Both the position numbers and the translations under genes were made by a program. A stretch of 64,000 nucleotides of DNA from Bacillota bacterium (GTDB taxonomy: Bacteria; Bacillota; Clostridia; Lachnospirales; Lachnospiraceae). The stretch covers positions 1 to 64,000 of the forward strand of contig JAEVYY010000031.1 in the NCBI GenBank assembly GCA_023392535.1, given 5' to 3'. Under the pieces are notes generated by a model. It did not search any database and was not told the DNA's origin. It saw nothing but the letters and a program-made list of their open reading frames with translations. Shown here in pieces: positions 15,137 through 23,651 of the stretch (position 1 is its first letter; every line of letters starts with the position of its first letter).

Positions 15137-15889
15137 GTGAAAAACATACTGAAAAGAAATCAAATTATGATTACGGCATTGGCTATTATGATTGCAGTAG
15201 CTGGTTATCTGAATTTTGCAGGCGACAAGATAGGCGATGAGAAAATGGTGGCTGCAAATGCAAACGCGATAACAAGTGAATCTGAGGTAGCGCAAGTAAA
15301 TGAAGATACGACAGAAGAACTTGCGAATGCAAATGCACTTGATACGGATATATCAGCTGAGGATACAGAGCAGGCAGCAATCACAGACATTGAAAGTCTG
15401 GATTCCGATGTAGTACTTGAAAGTGCAGATTATCTGACAGAGGACGTGGCAAATGCGGATGATGCCTTGACAAGTAGTCTGGATGGAAGTGATGCAACGC
15501 AAAATGAAACACCAGGAGAAGCAGTGTTTACGTCAAGTAATAGTATTAGCAGCTTATCTAGTGCAAAATTAGTAAAAGAACAGACACGGGCAAAAAACAA
15601 AGAAACTCTGCTGGAAGTGATTAATAACACAAATATTGATAACACACAGAAGCAGGAAGCAATCAATAACATGATAAAACTTACAGACGTGGCTGAAAAA
15701 GAGATGTCAGCAGAGATATTACTGGAAGCAAAAGGATTTAATGATGCGGTAGTGAGCATTAGTGATGGGTCTGTGGATGTATGTGTCAGTGCAGGAAAGC
15801 TGACAGATGCACAACGTGCACAGATTGAAGATATTGTAAAGCGGAAAACAGGCATTCCGGCAGAAAATATAATAATCACACCTATTTAG
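15137..15889 (+). CDS. spoIIIAH: Stage III sporulation protein AH, separated from its operon
   Basis: SpoIIIAH binds SpoIIQ across the intermembrane space and forms part of the channel ring. It has an N-terminal membrane helix (about 11-28), then an unusually long acidic linker (about 35-135, rich in Ala, Asn, Asp, Glu and Ser, with ANANA motifs), then the ring-building domain from about 140 (REKNKETLL-like start, reading RAKNKETLLEVINN) to GIPAENIIITPI. The start is GTG, preceded by AAAGGGGCG. It normally follows spoIIIAG directly. Here 829 bases and an opposing gene intervene, so it needs its own promoter. Confidence 0.88.
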   Translation: MKNILKRNQIMITALAIMIAVAGYLNFAGDKIGDEKMVAANANAITSESEVAQVNEDTTEELANANALDTDISAEDTEQAAITDIESLDSDVVLESADYLTEDVANADDALTSSLDGSDATQNETPGEAVFTSSNSISSLSSAKLVKEQTRAKNKETLLEVINNTNIDNTQKQEAINNMIKLTDVAEKEMSAEILLEAKGFNDAVVSISDGSVDVCVSAGKLTDAQRAQIEDIVKRKTGIPAENIIITPI

Positions 15890-15909
15890 GTAGAAATTTC
15901 ATGTAAATA

Positions 15910-15918
15910 TGGTATACT
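15910..15918 (+). promoter_or_regulatory. Possible extended -10 promoter of deoB
   Basis: TGGTATACT (15910-15918) is an extended -10 box (TGnTATACT) with only a weak -35 upstream. The hairpin at 15924-15955 would then be the very 5' end of the deoB message. Confidence 0.35.
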
Positions 15919-15923
15919 TAATA

Positions 15924-15955
15924 ATATAAAGCAAGAGTTTTCTCTTGCTTTATAT
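15924..15955 (+). terminator. Terminator after spoIIIAH
   Basis: ATATAAAGCAAGAG (15924-15937) pairs with CTCTTGCTTTATAT (15942-15955) around TTTT. It has a weak T tract. It could also act in the deoB leader if the promoter just upstream is used. Confidence 0.65.
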
Positions 15956-16015
15956 TTACGCGGTTTATGAATGAGTGATAGGAACACGAGACTTATAATC
16001 AAAAGAGGTACAATT

Positions 16016-17170
16016 ATGAAAAGAGTTTTTTTAATCGTTATGGATAGTTTTGGAATAGGAGAAATGCCAGATGCAAAGGATTATGGAGATGAAGGAACGA
16101 ATACATTAAGATCCGCCTCCACAAGCAAGTATTTTAATATGCCTAATATGGCGTCACTTGGATTATTTAACATGGATGGAGTGGAGTGTGGAGAACCGGT
16201 TAAAGATCCAAAGGCTTGTATTGCTAGAATGAAAGAAGCATCAAAAGGGAAAGATACCACGATTGGTCATTGGGAAATTGCTGGAATTTATTCAGGAAAC
16301 CCGTTGCCTACGTATCCACTAGGCTTTCCAAAAGAAGTATTGGACGAATTTTGTGCATTGACAGGAAGAGGAGTTTTGTGCAATCAGCCCTATTCAGGTA
16401 CGGAAGTAATTCGTGACTATGGGGATGAACATGTAAAAACAGGTGATTTGATCGTGTATACATCGGCGGATAGTGTCTTTCAAATTGCTGCCCATGAGGA
16501 TGTGGTTCCATTGGGGGATTTATATGATTATTGCGCCAAGGCACGTCAAATGTTACAAGGAAAACATGGTGTTGGTAGAGTAATTGCCAGACCTTTTGTA
16601 GGTACAAGCGGAAATTATTCCAGGACAACGAACCGCCATGATTATTCACTGCTGCCACCAGATATTACCATGTTGGATCAATTAACGGACGCAGGACTTG
16701 ATGTGATTGCTGTTGGTAAAATCAAAGATATTTTTGTGGGAAAAGGCATTTCTGAATTCACATATACCAAAGGAAATGAAGAAGGAATAGAAAAAACGCT
16801 CGCTTATTTGGACAAAGATTTTGAGGGATTATGTTTTATCAATCTGGTCGATTATGATATGCTGTATGGACATAGAAATGATATTGATGGATATGCGAAG
16901 GCACTTTCCTATTTTGATGAAAGATTACCAGAATTATTGTGTAAATTACGTGATGATGATATCTTAATGATTACGGCAGATCATGGATGTGATCCAGGGT
17001 ATACGGCTTCTACAGATCATTCAAGGGAATATACACCATTTTTGATGTATGGAAATACGATAACACCAAAGAATCTGGGAACTAGGGAGACATTCTCTGA
17101 TATCGGCGCTACCGTGCTTGACTACTTCAATATAGAATCTAAAATAAAAGGATCCAGCATGTTAGAATAA
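16016..17170 (+). CDS. deoB: Phosphopentomutase
   Basis: DeoB interconverts ribose 1-phosphate and ribose 5-phosphate (and the deoxy forms) in nucleoside breakdown. It is an alkaline-phosphatase-fold enzyme. The metal ligands are visible in VMDSFGIGEMPDA, TADHGCDP and STDHSREYTPFL, and the phosphorylated Thr lies in DTTIGHWE. I chose ATG 16016 (384 residues, MKRVFLIVMDSFGIG), just after AGAGGT. The 15 extra codons back to 15971 are not family-like. It stands alone in this interval, with no deoC or nucleoside phosphorylase beside it. Confidence 0.95.
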   Translation: MKRVFLIVMDSFGIGEMPDAKDYGDEGTNTLRSASTSKYFNMPNMASLGLFNMDGVECGEPVKDPKACIARMKEASKGKDTTIGHWEIAGIYSGNPLPTYPLGFPKEVLDEFCALTGRGVLCNQPYSGTEVIRDYGDEHVKTGDLIVYTSADSVFQIAAHEDVVPLGDLYDYCAKARQMLQGKHGVGRVIARPFVGTSGNYSRTTNRHDYSLLPPDITMLDQLTDAGLDVIAVGKIKDIFVGKGISEFTYTKGNEEGIEKTLAYLDKDFEGLCFINLVDYDMLYGHRNDIDGYAKALSYFDERLPELLCKLRDDDILMITADHGCDPGYTASTDHSREYTPFLMYGNTITPKNLGTRETFSDIGATVLDYFNIESKIKGSSMLE

Positions 17171-17241
17171 GAATAATGGCATTACGTGTGCAGCAATGAA
17201 GGGTAAGATAAGAAAGTTTGAGAAGTACGGAGGAAACAAAA

Positions 17242-18849
17242 GTGGGCAATCAGGCACAGATATATAAGACAGAAATAAATAAGAGAAGAACTTTTGCTAT
17301 TATTTCACACCCGGATGCGGGAAAAACGACGTTAACAGAAAAATTTTTATTGTATGGTGGAGCAATTAATCAAGCAGGAAGTGTAAAAGGAAAGGCAACC
17401 GCGAAACATGCAGTTTCTGACTGGATGGAAATTGAAAAGGAAAGGGGAATTTCCGTCACATCTTCCGTATTACAATTTGAATATCAGAATTTTTGTATCA
17501 ATATTTTGGATACTCCGGGTCATCAGGACTTCTCAGAAGACACTTATAGAACGTTAATGGCGGCTGATTCCGCAGTAATGGTCATTGATGCATCAAAAGG
17601 TGTGGAGGCGCAAACAAGAAAATTGTTTAAGGTTTGCGTGATGCGTAAAATTCCAATTTTTACTTTTATAAATAAATTAGATCGGGATGCAAATGATACC
17701 TTTGAATTATTAGATGATATTGAGAAAGAACTCGGCATAGCTACTTGTCCAATAAATTGGCCGATCGGGTCTGGTAAGAGATTTAAAGGGATCTATGAAC
17801 GAGAGGAGAAACAAATCGTTACTTTTTCTGATACAGAGAAGGGAACCAGGGAAGGAGAGACGACTATTATACCTGCTTCCCAAGAAAAAGCGATATTAGA
17901 ATGTATCGGAGAAGAATTTAAACAGCAACTGGAAGATGAAATAGAACTGTTGAATGGCGCGAGCGCTGCGTATGATATCGATTTGATACAAAAGGGAGAA
18001 TTAACACCTGTATTCTTTGGGTCCGCATTAACAAATTTTGGTGTGGAAATTTTTCTTCAGCACTTTTTAAAAATGACGACAGCACCGCTTCCTAGAAATG
18101 CGGAGTGTGGTCTGATACAACCTACAGAAAGAGAATTTTCTGCATTTGTATTTAAGATTCAGGCGAACATGAATAAAGCTCATAGAGATAGAATTGCTTT
18201 TATGAGAATCTGTTCCGGTAAATTTGAGGCGGGCATGGAAGTAAAACATGTGCAAGGGGGTAAAATCATGCGATTGTCTCAGCCACAGCAGATCATGGCG
18301 GATGAACGTAAAATATTGGACGAGGCTTTTGCGGGAGATATTATCGGAGTCTTTGATCCTGGTATTTTTGCGATTGGAGATACCATATGTATGCCTAAAG
18401 ATACCATACGGTATGAAGGAATACCAACGTTTGCTCCGGAGCATTTTGCCAGGGTGAGGCAAATTGATACGATGAAGCGAAAACAGTTCATGAAGGGGAT
18501 TTCACAGATAGCACAAGAAGGAGCAATCCAAATATTTCAGGAATATAATACAGGCATGGAAGAGATTATTGTCGGCGTGGTGGGTGTGCTGCAATTTGAT
18601 GTGTTAAAATATCGTTTAGAGAATGAATACAATGTAGACATAAAGCTGGAAAACCTTCCATATGAACATATCCGCTGGATAGAAAATAAAGAAGAGATTG
18701 ATTTACAGCGTCTGATCGGCACCTCAGACATGAAAAAAATCAAAGACTTAAAGGACAATCCATTGTTATTATTTGTAAACCAATGGAGTATTGGTATGAC
18801 AATAGATCGTAATAAAGGATTGGTATTATCTGAATTTGGCAGGGATTAA
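17242..18849 (+). CDS. prfC: Peptide chain release factor 3
   Basis: RF3 is the GTPase that removes RF1/RF2 from the ribosome after termination. The G domain shows SHPDAGKTTLTE, ERGISVTSS, DTPGHQDFSEDTYRTL and NKLDRDAND, followed by RF3-specific regions (PINWPIGSG, RRFSAFVFKIQANM-like EFSAFVFKIQANMNKAHRDR). I chose GTG 17242 because GGAGG (17229-17233) sits eight bases before it, giving 535 residues. The frame is open to a TTG at 17218 upstream of that site. Its insertion between deoB and the Gls24-nusB run is not part of the B. subtilis order. Confidence 0.94.
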   Translation: MGNQAQIYKTEINKRRTFAIISHPDAGKTTLTEKFLLYGGAINQAGSVKGKATAKHAVSDWMEIEKERGISVTSSVLQFEYQNFCINILDTPGHQDFSEDTYRTLMAADSAVMVIDASKGVEAQTRKLFKVCVMRKIPIFTFINKLDRDANDTFELLDDIEKELGIATCPINWPIGSGKRFKGIYEREEKQIVTFSDTEKGTREGETTIIPASQEKAILECIGEEFKQQLEDEIELLNGASAAYDIDLIQKGELTPVFFGSALTNFGVEIFLQHFLKMTTAPLPRNAECGLIQPTEREFSAFVFKIQANMNKAHRDRIAFMRICSGKFEAGMEVKHVQGGKIMRLSQPQQIMADERKILDEAFAGDIIGVFDPGIFAIGDTICMPKDTIRYEGIPTFAPEHFARVRQIDTMKRKQFMKGISQIAQEGAIQIFQEYNTGMEEIIVGVVGVLQFDVLKYRLENEYNVDIKLENLPYEHIRWIENKEEIDLQRLIGTSDMKKIKDLKDNPLLLFVNQWSIGMTIDRNKGLVLSEFGRD

Positions 18850-18886
18850 ATAAAAGAACTGGCATTTGTCGTAATGTGTAAGAGCG

Positions 18887-18919
18887 AATCCCTAAGGGTA
18901 CTTTCGACCCTTAGGGATT
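18887..18919 (+). repeat. Perfect 13-bp inverted repeat between prfC and the lipoprotein gene
   Basis: AATCCCTAAGGGT (18887-18899) and ACCCTTAGGGATT (18907-18919) flank a seven-base loop. There is no T tract, so it is a weak terminator at best. It sits 22 bases before the next start and could be an operator or RNA structure. Confidence 0.6.
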
Positions 18920-18941
18920 GCGATATGATATGGGAGTAAGA

Positions 18942-20219
18942 ATGAAAAAAACATTTATAATACCAATAATAGTAGCAATGGTATCTATGTACATTATTAC
19001 AGGGTGTTCGGTGGAAGGCAGTGTAAAAGATTATTTATTACCTTTAATTGGCGATAGCAGTAAACGGGATGCGGATCATTCCAATAATGATAATTACGAA
19101 ATTACGGAATATGTGGTAGAGGAGGCGGAGCCTACAACGCCGGAAACAGATATTCAGAATAGAAAAGCGATAGGCCTGACAACAGAACAAATTACCAGAA
19201 CGATGGTAACCCAGAAAGAAAATTATGCTTTTTCTGTAATGAACCCTACTTTAAGACAGCTATATGCAGAAATTTATACCATTCTAACAAAACAAGCTAT
19301 AGATATCGTTGTTACAAGTGTCTCAGTTGCAGATATCGATTATGCATTTCAATGTGTCATGAATGATCATCCGGAAATATTTTATGTAAAGGGTTATACT
19401 TACACGAATTACAGTGTGGATGGGGAGATACGAAGATTAGCTTTTTCTGGGACCTATACAATGGATGCAGCAGAAATTATAGCAATGAGAGAAAAAATAG
19501 AAAATTATGTTACTACGTGTATCAATGGAATGGATCATACACAGGATGATTATCAAAAGGTGAAATATGTATATGAGTATCTGGTAAACCATACGGAATA
19601 TAATCTGGAAGCAAAGGAAAATCAAAATATCTGTTCGGTATGTGTATATGGTGAATCCGTCTGTCAGGGATATGCAAAAACAATGCAATATATTTTGACG
19701 CGTATAGGAATACCAGCTACGCTAGTAATAGGAAGAGTCGATACAGGGGAAGGACATGCGTGGAATCTTGTTAATATCGAGGGATCTTATTATTATGTTG
19801 ATCCGACATGGGGAGACGCTTACTATAAACTGGATGAGAATAGCGAACAAATAGATAGTGATATTCCCAATATTAACTACGATTATTTATGTGTTACTAC
19901 CGAACAGCTGTGTACCACTCATGTCATTGATAATATTGTGCCGATGCCACAATGTGTATCAATGAAAGACAATTACTATGTACGGGAGGGCGCCTATTTC
20001 GAAACCTACCAAAGAGAAATAGTACAAAAATTATTTGAGAATTCCTACGAAAGAGGGAGCTCGTATGTTACGCTAAAATGTGCTTCCCTAAGTGTATATG
20101 AAGAAATGAAAAAAGATTTAATTACGGATCAGATAATCTTTTCGTTTTTACGTAACCGCGCAGATACTATTGCATATACCAGTAATCAGGATCAAATGAC
20201 GATAAGTTTTTGGCTATAA
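18942..20219 (+). CDS. Transglutaminase-like lipoprotein
   Basis: A secreted protein anchored by lipid: the signal peptide ends in the lipobox ITGC with Cys22. A polar linker precedes a helical region and then a transglutaminase-core domain. The likely catalytic triad is Cys241 (ESVCQGYAK), His272 (GEGHAWNLV) and Asp287 (YVDPTWGD), a typical papain-like arrangement. In this family the substrate is usually unknown; proteolysis or cross-linking at the cell surface is possible. The start ATG 18942 follows GGGAG, and the eight codons upstream in frame are not used. It has 425 residues and no obvious partner next to it. Confidence 0.8.
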   Translation: MKKTFIIPIIVAMVSMYIITGCSVEGSVKDYLLPLIGDSSKRDADHSNNDNYEITEYVVEEAEPTTPETDIQNRKAIGLTTEQITRTMVTQKENYAFSVMNPTLRQLYAEIYTILTKQAIDIVVTSVSVADIDYAFQCVMNDHPEIFYVKGYTYTNYSVDGEIRRLAFSGTYTMDAAEIIAMREKIENYVTTCINGMDHTQDDYQKVKYVYEYLVNHTEYNLEAKENQNICSVCVYGESVCQGYAKTMQYILTRIGIPATLVIGRVDTGEGHAWNLVNIEGSYYYVDPTWGDAYYKLDENSEQIDSDIPNINYDYLCVTTEQLCTTHVIDNIVPMPQCVSMKDNYYVREGAYFETYQREIVQKLFENSYERGSSYVTLKCASLSVYEEMKKDLITDQIIFSFLRNRADTIAYTSNQDQMTISFWL

Positions 20220-20248
20220 AAGAAACACTATGCAAATATTTACTCATT

Positions 20249-20257
20249 TGGTATAAT
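20249..20257 (+). promoter_or_regulatory. Extended -10 promoter before the Gls24-nusB run
   Basis: TGGTATAAT (20249-20257) is a TGn extended -10 with a perfect TATAAT. It gives a leader of about 125 bases. Confidence 0.6.
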
Positions 20258-20328
20258 GTAACTTATCGGAAGGAAAGTAAACACGTTCATAAAAACAGAA
20301 CACAGTTTTGATGTTAGAAGTTATAAAC

Positions 20329-20364
20329 ATCTGCTAGGGAAAGAGTAACCTCTTAGATGCAGAT
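20329..20364 (+). promoter_or_regulatory. Two-tier hairpin in the Gls24 leader
   Basis: ATCTGC (20329-20334) pairs with GCAGAT (20359-20364), enclosing AAGAG (20341-20345) paired with CTCTT (20350-20354). It ends 12 bases before the ribosome-binding site at 20377. No known riboswitch class is recognised. Confidence 0.4.
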
Positions 20365-20390
20365 ATTAAAATAGTAAGGAGGTCTCCGGC

Positions 20391-20777
20391 ATGGAAAAGG
20401 AAATAGATCAAAAGGGATACACTTTAAAAGAGGATGAAGCGATTGGAACAGTAAAAATTGCGGATGATGTGGTTGCTATGATAGCAAGTATTGCTGCCAC
20501 GGAAGTGGAAGGCGTATCGGCGATGATAGGAAATATTACCAATGAGCTAATGAGTAAAGTTGGTATGAAAAAATTGACCAAAGGTGTGAGAGTTGATGTG
20601 ATGGATGGAGTCGTTACTGTTGATTTATCAGTCACTTTGGAGTATGGATATAATATACCTGTGACCTGTCAGAAAGTACAGGAGAAAGTAAAAACAGCAA
20701 TAGAGAATATGACAGGTCTGGAAGTCGCTGATGTGAATATTCGAATTGCAAGTGTGAATATGAATTCAAATAATTAA
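20391..20777 (+). CDS. Asp23/Gls24 family envelope stress protein
   Basis: Members of this family (YqhY/YloU type) are small cytosolic proteins linked to envelope homeostasis and, for YqhY, to the acetyl-CoA carboxylase genes. The 128 residues carry the family pattern: GTVKIADDVVAMIASIAATEVEGV, GVRVDVMDGVVTVDLSVTLEYG and the helix VQEKVKTAIENMTGLEVADVNI. AAGGAGG precedes the ATG by eight bases. It occupies the yqhY position before nusB, as in B. subtilis, although accBC are absent here. Confidence 0.9.
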   Translation: MEKEIDQKGYTLKEDEAIGTVKIADDVVAMIASIAATEVEGVSAMIGNITNELMSKVGMKKLTKGVRVDVMDGVVTVDLSVTLEYGYNIPVTCQKVQEKVKTAIENMTGLEVADVNIRIASVNMNSNN

Positions 20778-20852
20778 TACGTATAAAAAACAATTTAGTA
20801 GTGTCTTTCGAAAATGCGGAAGGCACTTCAAGTATATTTAGAGGATGGGCAG

Positions 20853-21251
20853 ATGGGAAGAAGAGAATTAAGAGAACAAATTTTTAAATTGTTATTTAGA
20901 ATTGAATTTAATGATGCAAGTGAGATGCCCGAACAGCAGAAATTGTTTTTTGAAGATAATGAAAAAACGGTATCTGAAGTTGATGAAATGTATATTTCTA
21001 AGAAATATGAGAATATTGTAGAAAAGAGATTACAAATAGATAATGCGCTAAATGATGTGGCAGAAGGATGGAAGACAGAAAGAATGGGAAAAGTCGATTT
21101 GACAATTTTGCGACTTGCTGTTTTTGAGATCCGTTATGATGATGAAGTGCCGACTTCTGTGGCAATTAATGAAGCCGTAGAACTGGCAAAAAAATTTGGA
21201 CAAGATGCATCCCCAGCATTTATCAATGGTATTTTAGCAAAATTCGCGTAA
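20853..21251 (+). CDS. nusB: Transcription antitermination factor NusB
   Basis: NusB binds boxA RNA with S10 and supports antitermination on rRNA operons. The all-helical 133-residue protein begins MGRRELREQIFKLLFRIEF and contains the family motif VDLTILRLAVFEIRYDDEVPTSVAINEAVELAKKFG, read across several stretches, and ends SPAFINGILAKF. I chose ATG 20853, seven bases after GAGGA. The in-frame ATG at 20814 lies in the region before it. It is 14 bases ahead of xseA. Confidence 0.94.
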   Translation: MGRRELREQIFKLLFRIEFNDASEMPEQQKLFFEDNEKTVSEVDEMYISKKYENIVEKRLQIDNALNDVAEGWKTERMGKVDLTILRLAVFEIRYDDEVPTSVAINEAVELAKKFGQDASPAFINGILAKFA

Positions 21252-21265
21252 GATTGGTATAAATA

Positions 21266-22477
21266 ATGCAAAATATATATTCTGTAACGCAAGTAAATTC
21301 TTATATTAAAAATATGTTCACGCAGGATTTCATGCTGAATTCGATTTATGTGAAAGGAGAAGTCAGCAATTGTAAATATCACTCGTCTGGACATATTTAT
21401 TTTACGTTAAAGGATAAAAAAGGTACTATTTCCTGTGTTATGTTTGCAGGACATAGAAATGGGCTTGACTTTCGTATGCAGGAGGGACAGCAGGTCATTG
21501 TGAGTGGAAGTGTAGATGTGTATGAGCGGGAAGGAAAATATCAAATGTACGCGAAACAGATTACACTAAGCGGTGCAGGCCTTCTATATGAAAGGTTCCA
21601 AAGACTGAAAGATGAACTCGCAGAAAGAGGAATGTTTGCGTCCGAGTATAAACGTACTATTCCTGCTTATATTAATAGGTTAGGCGTGATTACCGCACCT
21701 ACAGGGGCAGCTGTCCAAGATATTATTACTATCGCGAAGAGAAGAAACCCATATGTTCAAATTATCTTATATCCCGCAATTGTGCAGGGAGAACAGGCAG
21801 TACAAAGTATCCTATGCGGAATTCGTGCAATGGAGCAGATAGGTGTGGATACCATTATCGTTGGGCGCGGAGGCGGCTCTATTGAAGATTTGTGGGCATT
21901 TAATGAGGAAGAAGTAGCACAGGCTATATTTGAGTGCAGCATTCCTGTCATATCAGCAGTTGGACATGAGACCGATACTACAATAGCAGACTTTGTGGCT
22001 GATTTACGGGCACCAACTCCTTCTGCCGCGGCGGAATTAGCAGTGGTAGATATAGGGGCGTTGTTGCATAAAATCCAAGATGATAAAAATAAATTGCTGC
22101 GTTTGATACAGAACAAAGTAGAGCGTTATCGCAACCAGGCAGATAGGTTGCAAATGAAACTACAATATTTGACTCCAATAAATCAGATTCGCGAGAAAAG
22201 AATGTATTCCATGAAAATGGAAGAAAGACTACAAGAAGTGATGAAGCAGATTTTATTACATAAACGGCATCAATTAGATTTATATATTGAGAAGATGAAA
22301 GGTCTTTCTCCTTTAGATAAACTAAATCAGGGATTTTCCTATGTTGCAGATGAAGAAGGAAGGACATTAACAGATATAAGAAAAGTTAACATTGGAGATA
22401 TCGTTACCGTGCAGATGCAAAATGGGGAGCTGAATACAAAAGTCATGACAAAAACAGAAATAAGGAGGGAATTCTAA
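21266..22477 (+). CDS. xseA: Exodeoxyribonuclease VII large subunit
   Basis: XseA is the catalytic subunit of ExoVII, which degrades single-stranded DNA in both directions. The N-terminal OB fold (YVKGEVSNCKYHSSGHIYFTLKD) is followed by the catalytic domain with GAAVQDIITIAKRRNP, VGRGGGSIEDLWAFNEE and AVGHETDTTIADFVADLRAPTPSAAAE, then a coiled-coil C-terminal region (about 270-340) that holds XseB. The 403-residue length is normal. No strong ribosome-binding site precedes the ATG, so translation is probably coupled to nusB 14 bases upstream. The stop overlaps the xseB start (TAATG). Confidence 0.95.
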   Translation: MQNIYSVTQVNSYIKNMFTQDFMLNSIYVKGEVSNCKYHSSGHIYFTLKDKKGTISCVMFAGHRNGLDFRMQEGQQVIVSGSVDVYEREGKYQMYAKQITLSGAGLLYERFQRLKDELAERGMFASEYKRTIPAYINRLGVITAPTGAAVQDIITIAKRRNPYVQIILYPAIVQGEQAVQSILCGIRAMEQIGVDTIIVGRGGGSIEDLWAFNEEEVAQAIFECSIPVISAVGHETDTTIADFVADLRAPTPSAAAELAVVDIGALLHKIQDDKNKLLRLIQNKVERYRNQADRLQMKLQYLTPINQIREKRMYSMKMEERLQEVMKQILLHKRHQLDLYIEKMKGLSPLDKLNQGFSYVADEEGRTLTDIRKVNIGDIVTVQMQNGELNTKVMTKTEIRREF

Positions 22478-22731
22478 TGGCAAGAAGCAAGAAGATTGAG
22501 GAAGAGAAGATACAGGCAGAAGAACAGAATGTGGTATCACTGGAAGAGGCGTTTCATCAATTGGAAGAGACTGTAAGGAAGTTGGAAAGTCAGGAAATTT
22601 CATTAGAAGACTCTTTTTTAATATATAAAAAGGGAATGGAAATATTACAATACTGTAATGACAAGATAGATCAGGTAGAGAAAAAAGTCATGGTAGTAGA
22701 TGAAAGCGGGAATCTAAATGAATTTTATTGA
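22477..22731 (+). CDS. xseB: Exodeoxyribonuclease VII small subunit
   Basis: XseB is the small helical subunit that coats the XseA coiled coil. The protein has 84 residues, with a charged N-terminal extension and the family core SLEEAFHQLEETVRKLESQEISLEDSFLIYKKG read in two parts (about 21-53). AAGGAGGGAATTCTA precedes the ATG. It overlaps xseA by one base and ispA by 14 bases, so the three are translated from one message. Confidence 0.94.
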   Translation: MARSKKIEEEKIQAEEQNVVSLEEAFHQLEETVRKLESQEISLEDSFLIYKKGMEILQYCNDKIDQVEKKVMVVDESGNLNEFY

Positions 22732-23611
22732 AGAAAGAAAAATTAGGTTGAAAAAAATAGAAGATATCCTTAATGCGTATTTACCACAAGAAAAGGGATA
22801 TGCCAAACCGTTGATTGAAGCAATGAATTATAGTGTACTAGGGGGCGGAAAAAGAGTAAGGCCTATGTTAATGATGGAAACGTATCAGTTGTTTGGAGGC
22901 AGAAAAAAAATAATTGAGCCATTTATGGCTGCGATTGAAATGATTCATACGTATTCACTAGTACATGATGATTTGCCAGCCATGGATAATGATGAATTTC
23001 GAAGAGGAAGAAAAACGACCCATGTAGTTTACGGTGAGTGTATGGCGATACTTGCAGGAGATGCTTTACTGAATTATGCATTTGAGACAGCTGCTAAGGC
23101 TTTTTCTATAGAACCCATGAATCCTGATATTGGATCTGCATTTTCCGTATTGGCAGGAAAAGCTGGTATTTACGGTATGGTAGGTGGACAAACCGCAGAT
23201 ATCAGGGCAGAAAATATGAAAGATCAGATTACGAAATCACATATTCTATATATTCATGAACATAAGACAGCAGCACTCATACAGGCGGCCATGATGATTG
23301 GAGCAATTTTGGCTGGGGCGGAGAAGGAAAAAGTCAATGTGATTGAAAAGGTCGCTTATAATATAGGAATTGCTTTTCAGATTCAAGATGATATTTTGGA
23401 TGTTACCAGTAGCCTTGAGGTACTTGGAAAGCCTGTCGGCAGTGATAAAAAAAATCATAAGACCACCTATGTAACTTTGGAAGGAGTCGAAAAATCAAAG
23501 GAAGATGTAATTGAATTGTCAGAACAAGCAATTCAGTTAATGGATTCCTTCGAGGAAAAAAATATATTTTTAAATGAATTACTGAATCATCTTATTACGC
23601 GCAGTCGATAA
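22718..23611 (+). CDS. ispA: Polyprenyl (farnesyl) diphosphate synthase
   Basis: This synthase condenses DMAPP/GPP with IPP to give FPP, the precursor for undecaprenyl phosphate and quinones. Both Asp-rich motifs are present: the first in SLVHDDLPAMDND and the second in FQIQDDILDVTSS. GGGKRVRPML and GVLAGD-like ILAGDALLNYAFE are family motifs. The length is 297 residues. The start lies inside the end of xseB, and AAAGCGGGAAT upstream is a modest ribosome-binding site. It is next to dxs, the first enzyme of the MEP pathway, as in B. subtilis. Confidence 0.94.
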   Translation: MNFIEERKIRLKKIEDILNAYLPQEKGYAKPLIEAMNYSVLGGGKRVRPMLMMETYQLFGGRKKIIEPFMAAIEMIHTYSLVHDDLPAMDNDEFRRGRKTTHVVYGECMAILAGDALLNYAFETAAKAFSIEPMNPDIGSAFSVLAGKAGIYGMVGGQTADIRAENMKDQITKSHILYIHEHKTAALIQAAMMIGAILAGAEKEKVNVIEKVAYNIGIAFQIQDDILDVTSSLEVLGKPVGSDKKNHKTTYVTLEGVEKSKEDVIELSEQAIQLMDSFEEKNIFLNELLNHLITRSR

Positions 23612-23651
23612 AATAGCGAACTTATTGAATTAAATAGAAGGAGTTCATTCT

